Shown: positions 57,188 through 59,140 of the stretch, piece after piece
Layout of the letters: every line of letters starts with the position of its first letter
Position numbering within the stretch: the stretch's first letter is position 1
Origin: CAYYNP01 sp964472545
Lineage (GTDB): Bacteria; Planctomycetota; Planctomycetia; Pirellulales; Thermoguttaceae
Direction of reading: 5' to 3'
Length of the DNA: 59,140 nucleotides
Assembly: GCA_964472545.1 (NCBI GenBank)
Contig: CAYYNP010000020.1
Location: forward strand, 1-59,140
Notes under the pieces: model-generated
Databases searched by the model: none
Seen by the model: the letters and a program-made list of their open reading frames with translations, nothing else
What the model was told of the DNA's origin: nothing
Made by a program: the position numbers and the translations under genes

Positions 57188-58897
57188 TTAGTCCCTACCG
57201 GTTGCCATGGGGATCTCAACGCCAAACCCGTTATTGTAGAGCGCCGCGACTTCCTCCGCCGTAATCGCGCGCCTCCAGATCGCCAATTCGTCGAAGACCT
57301 GAAAATGGCCTTCGCGTTCGATCAGTCCGCCGAGCGTGAGAAGGACGTTCTTGGCGGCCGGGAGGATGTGGTGGGCTTCTTCGATGCCGGCCAGCGACTC
57401 GGCCGATCGCTTCGCGTCGAACGGGTCGGCGTCGACGTAAACCCGAAGGCTCTTCGTCTTGCCTTCGTAAGTCATCACCACGTGATGCCACTCCACGCCG
57501 TCGCCGACGATGTGCGCCGGGCGATTGCTCATCGCGGTCTTGGGGCCGTTGCCGAAGGCGGCGGTGGCCAGGCCGGAGTAGTCGCAATCGTGGGCGCAGA
57601 CGTCCCAACCCGACCGGTTGGCCGTTTCGCTGGTGAACCAGTTGTGATCGGTTCGCTTGGGGATCGGATCGCCGGTGCCGCGCCCCACCCGGGCGTCGCC
57701 AAAACGGTTGGTGCGAATCCAGTACGAGACGCTCAAGTTCTCGATGTTGCCGCCGGGGCCGATTGGCTCGCGGAACCCCGGGATCTCGATCCGCTGCTTG
57801 CCCGTCAGATGTACGGCGCGGCCGAGAAGACCGTCGGTCCGGCGGGGTCCTCCGATGAGTTCCCCTCCGTTGCCGGCCGTGGAACTGTCGGCCGTTCGCA
57901 GGCCCACATCTTCGTCGAACTTCCAGTAGCCGATCAGCCCCCGACGAAGGCTGCCGGTGTTCGGTTTGCCCGGCTGGAGGCCTCGCGCGAAGAAGCGCTT
58001 TCCGGCGGCGACAATCTCCGCGTTCTCTTGCGGAACGGGTTTCGCGGCAGACGGCAGCATCGCCCGGCCGCCGCGCTGCCCGATGATCACGTAGCTGGCC
58101 GCGTCGTAATGGTAGCCGGAATTCAGATCGCAGGTCCTGATCCAAGTGGCCGCCGGATCGGCCTCGGCCACCTTCTGCTGGATCGGCCGCAGCACCGTGC
58201 CGCCCCGATTGGGCAGGCCGTCCCAACAACTGTCGTTGATCTGCACAACAAGCACGGGCAGCTTCGGCACGCCCAGGTCGCGGCGGACGTCGGCCAGCAG
58301 GTCTTCGAGGTTCTCCTCGTAATACTCCCAGAAGCCGGTGCCGGTCTCGTCCTTCGCGCAGCAGTCGTTCTCGCCTTGGAACCAGACGAAGCCGGCGATT
58401 TCATAACCGCGGGCATCGGCGTCGGGCACGTGCATTTCGAGGTTGGCCAGCACGTTGTGGAAGCGGCGGATCATCCGCGTGTAGAGCGGCCCGACCTCGC
58501 CGCCGGCCCGGCGGACGGCACTCGGCGGCCGCCAGTGGCGGTGCAGCGTGGTGCCACCCGTGCAAGATTTGACGAAGAGGATCGGGTTTTCGACCGCGTC
58601 GCCCAGCACCTGGCCCATGGTCAGTTCCATACCGCAGGTGTACTCTCGCGAGCCGTAACCCGGTTGTAGCCTACCGCTGACGCGGCCGGCCCGGGCGCAG
58701 AACACGTCGTTGCGGGGCACCATCAACTCCGGGTGATACTCCTCGACGTACGTAGCCGGCAGATGACCGACCATGTTCGATTGCCCGGCCATGAGGTAGA
58801 TCTTGATGGGAAGTTGTTGTTGCGGCTCGTCTGCCGCGGCCACGGCAACAACGACAAAGAACGTTATCGACAGACTGCAAAGGGCCTTGTGTTTCAT
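57188..58897 (-). CDS. secreted sialate O-acetylesterase-type hydrolase with LamG domain
   Basis: 569 residues with signal peptide (MKHKALCSLSITFFVVVAVA AADE region). The SGNH core shows IYLMAGQSNMVG with nucleophile Ser40, FVWFQGENDCC as the second block and a later His region (LNSGYHYDAASYVIIGQR), as in CE6/sialate O-acetylesterase families. After about residue 315 a LamG/concanavalin-like domain follows (LIGYWKFDEDVGLRTADSST, LSVSYWIRTNRFG, EWHHVVMTYEGKTKSLRVYV), probably a glycan binder. AAGGAG sits eleven bases before the ATG. A palindromic repeat (copies 2 and 3) lies just upstream. It deacetylates sugars outside the cell; its substrate is not readable. Confidence 0.88.
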   Translation of the reverse strand: MKHKALCSLSITFFVVVAVAAADEPQQQLPIKIYLMAGQSNMVGHLPATYVEEYHPELMVPRNDVFCARAGRVSGRLQPGYGSREYTCGMELTMGQVLGDAVENPILFVKSCTGGTTLHRHWRPPSAVRRAGGEVGPLYTRMIRRFHNVLANLEMHVPDADARGYEIAGFVWFQGENDCCAKDETGTGFWEYYEENLEDLLADVRRDLGVPKLPVLVVQINDSCWDGLPNRGGTVLRPIQQKVAEADPAATWIRTCDLNSGYHYDAASYVIIGQRGGRAMLPSAAKPVPQENAEIVAAGKRFFARGLQPGKPNTGSLRRGLIGYWKFDEDVGLRTADSSTAGNGGELIGGPRRTDGLLGRAVHLTGKQRIEIPGFREPIGPGGNIENLSVSYWIRTNRFGDARVGRGTGDPIPKRTDHNWFTSETANRSGWDVCAHDCDYSGLATAAFGNGPKTAMSNRPAHIVGDGVEWHHVVMTYEGKTKSLRVYVDADPFDAKRSAESLAGIEEAHHILPAAKNVLLTLGGLIEREGHFQVFDELAIWRRAITAEEVAALYNNGFGVEIPMATGRD

Positions 58898-58930
58898 CGT
58901 AGAGTGATCTCCTTCAATGGTGAACGTCGA

Positions 58931-59018
58931 GTGGAAAACGGGGGCTGGCTCCGAGCCACCTAAGACGCCAAACCTGCGGAAAGACGCTGCCGGCTCGGTG
59001 CCTGTCTCCTTTTTCCAC
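58931..59018. repeat. palindromic repeat, copy 2 (before the acetylesterase gene)
   Basis: Arms at 58931-58958 and 58991-59018 pair at about 22 of 28 positions and match copy 1 (43201-43288). It lies 33 bases upstream of the minus-strand start at 58897. Confidence 0.85.
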
Positions 59019-59036
59019 GGGGTCCCTGTGTCGCCG

Positions 59037-59119
59037 CCCGAAAAAGGGGACAGGCACCGTCGGCGAGACGAAACACCACTGCGATACGGCTCACGACGGA
59101 GCCAGTCCCCATTTTCGGG
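59037..59119. repeat. palindromic repeat, copy 3, inverted
   Basis: 26-base arms at 59037-59062 and 59094-59119 pair at 23 positions; they carry the same GGGGACAGGCACCG / GGGGACTGGCTCCG words as copies 1 and 2 but in opposite order, with a different loop. It sits 18 bases after copy 2, so a composite array. Confidence 0.8.
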
Positions 59120-59140
59120 CTCGGTCAGTAGTCATCTCGC

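Noticed and set aside
1..59140. tRNA, rRNA, transposase, integrase or plasmid replication genes.
   Set aside because: Looked for by eye on both strands; no cloverleaf with a convincing anticodon arm and no matching protein motifs were found. A covariance-model search would settle the RNA part.

Overview
GC-rich chromosomal DNA that most likely comes from a planctomycete, probably Pirellulales-like. The signs are type II pseudopilin-like genes with GFTLVELL prepilin cleavage sites and H-X9-DG ends, a 1777-residue secreted protein carrying the LEPRMLL motif and a dockerin-like C-terminus, a TIGR03067-type domain, planctomycete-style CxxCH cytochrome/propeller proteins, PQQ-type propellers, and many secreted sugar-active enzymes with Tat or Sec signals. 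I saw no rRNA, tRNA, CRISPR array, transposase or phage gene.

Layout. 1-2.3 kb: three pseudopilin-like genes (one cut by the window edge) sharing an upstream motif. 2.4-6.9 kb: two paralogous sialate O-acetylesterase-type genes separated by a hairpin and a 3 x 26 bp tandem repeat; the second has lost all three catalytic blocks and gained HEAT-like repeats. 7-8.3 kb: nucleoside-symporter-like MFS protein. 8.3-10.7 kb: small membrane proteins and a 78-residue protein that reads like a single histone fold. 11-12.3 kb: Tat-exported Gfo/Idh/MocA oxidoreductase. 12.5-16.6 kb: a very large Rad50/SMC-like ATPase reading frame broken by one in-frame TAG. 16.6-19.7 kb: DUF5989 protein, NarL-type response regulator, enolase-superfamily enzyme. 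20-24.2 kb: Lys/Cys-rich secreted repeat protein, transglutaminase-like protein, SGNH hydrolase and several small or unknown proteins. 24.3-27.9 kb: L-rhamnose isomerase, a six-helix membrane protein, a CelD/BcsL-type acyltransferase. 28-36.4 kb: di-haem propeller protein with an upstream HEAT-repeat gene, and a PQQ-propeller protein. 36.4-43.2 kb: small hypothetical, methyltransferase, TIGR03067-glycosidase fusion, GH2 glycosidase, DnaQ/YprB-like exonuclease. 43.3-47.4 kb: BNR sialidase-like, DUF3604/PHP-like and creatininase-family genes in a row. 47.4-52.7 kb: giant surface protein. 53.3-58.9 kb: secreted methyltransferase-PQQ fusion, DUF6985-like protein, sialate O-acetylesterase with LamG domain.

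The enzymes together suggest a scavenger of complex deoxysugar- and sialic-acid-like glycans: sialidase-like, three acetylesterase homologues, GH2 and TIM-barrel glycosidases, L-rhamnose isomerase, enolase-family and Gfo/Idh enzymes. Their genes are dispersed in short units rather than forming one locus. At least five kinds of palindromic or tandem repeats occupy intergenic gaps. The most unusual items are the broken ATPase with possible HEPN-like and S24/LexA-like C-terminal parts, the histone-fold-like small protein, the catalytically erased esterase-HEAT fusion, and a hairpin family with copies just upstream of two sugar-esterase/sialidase genes.
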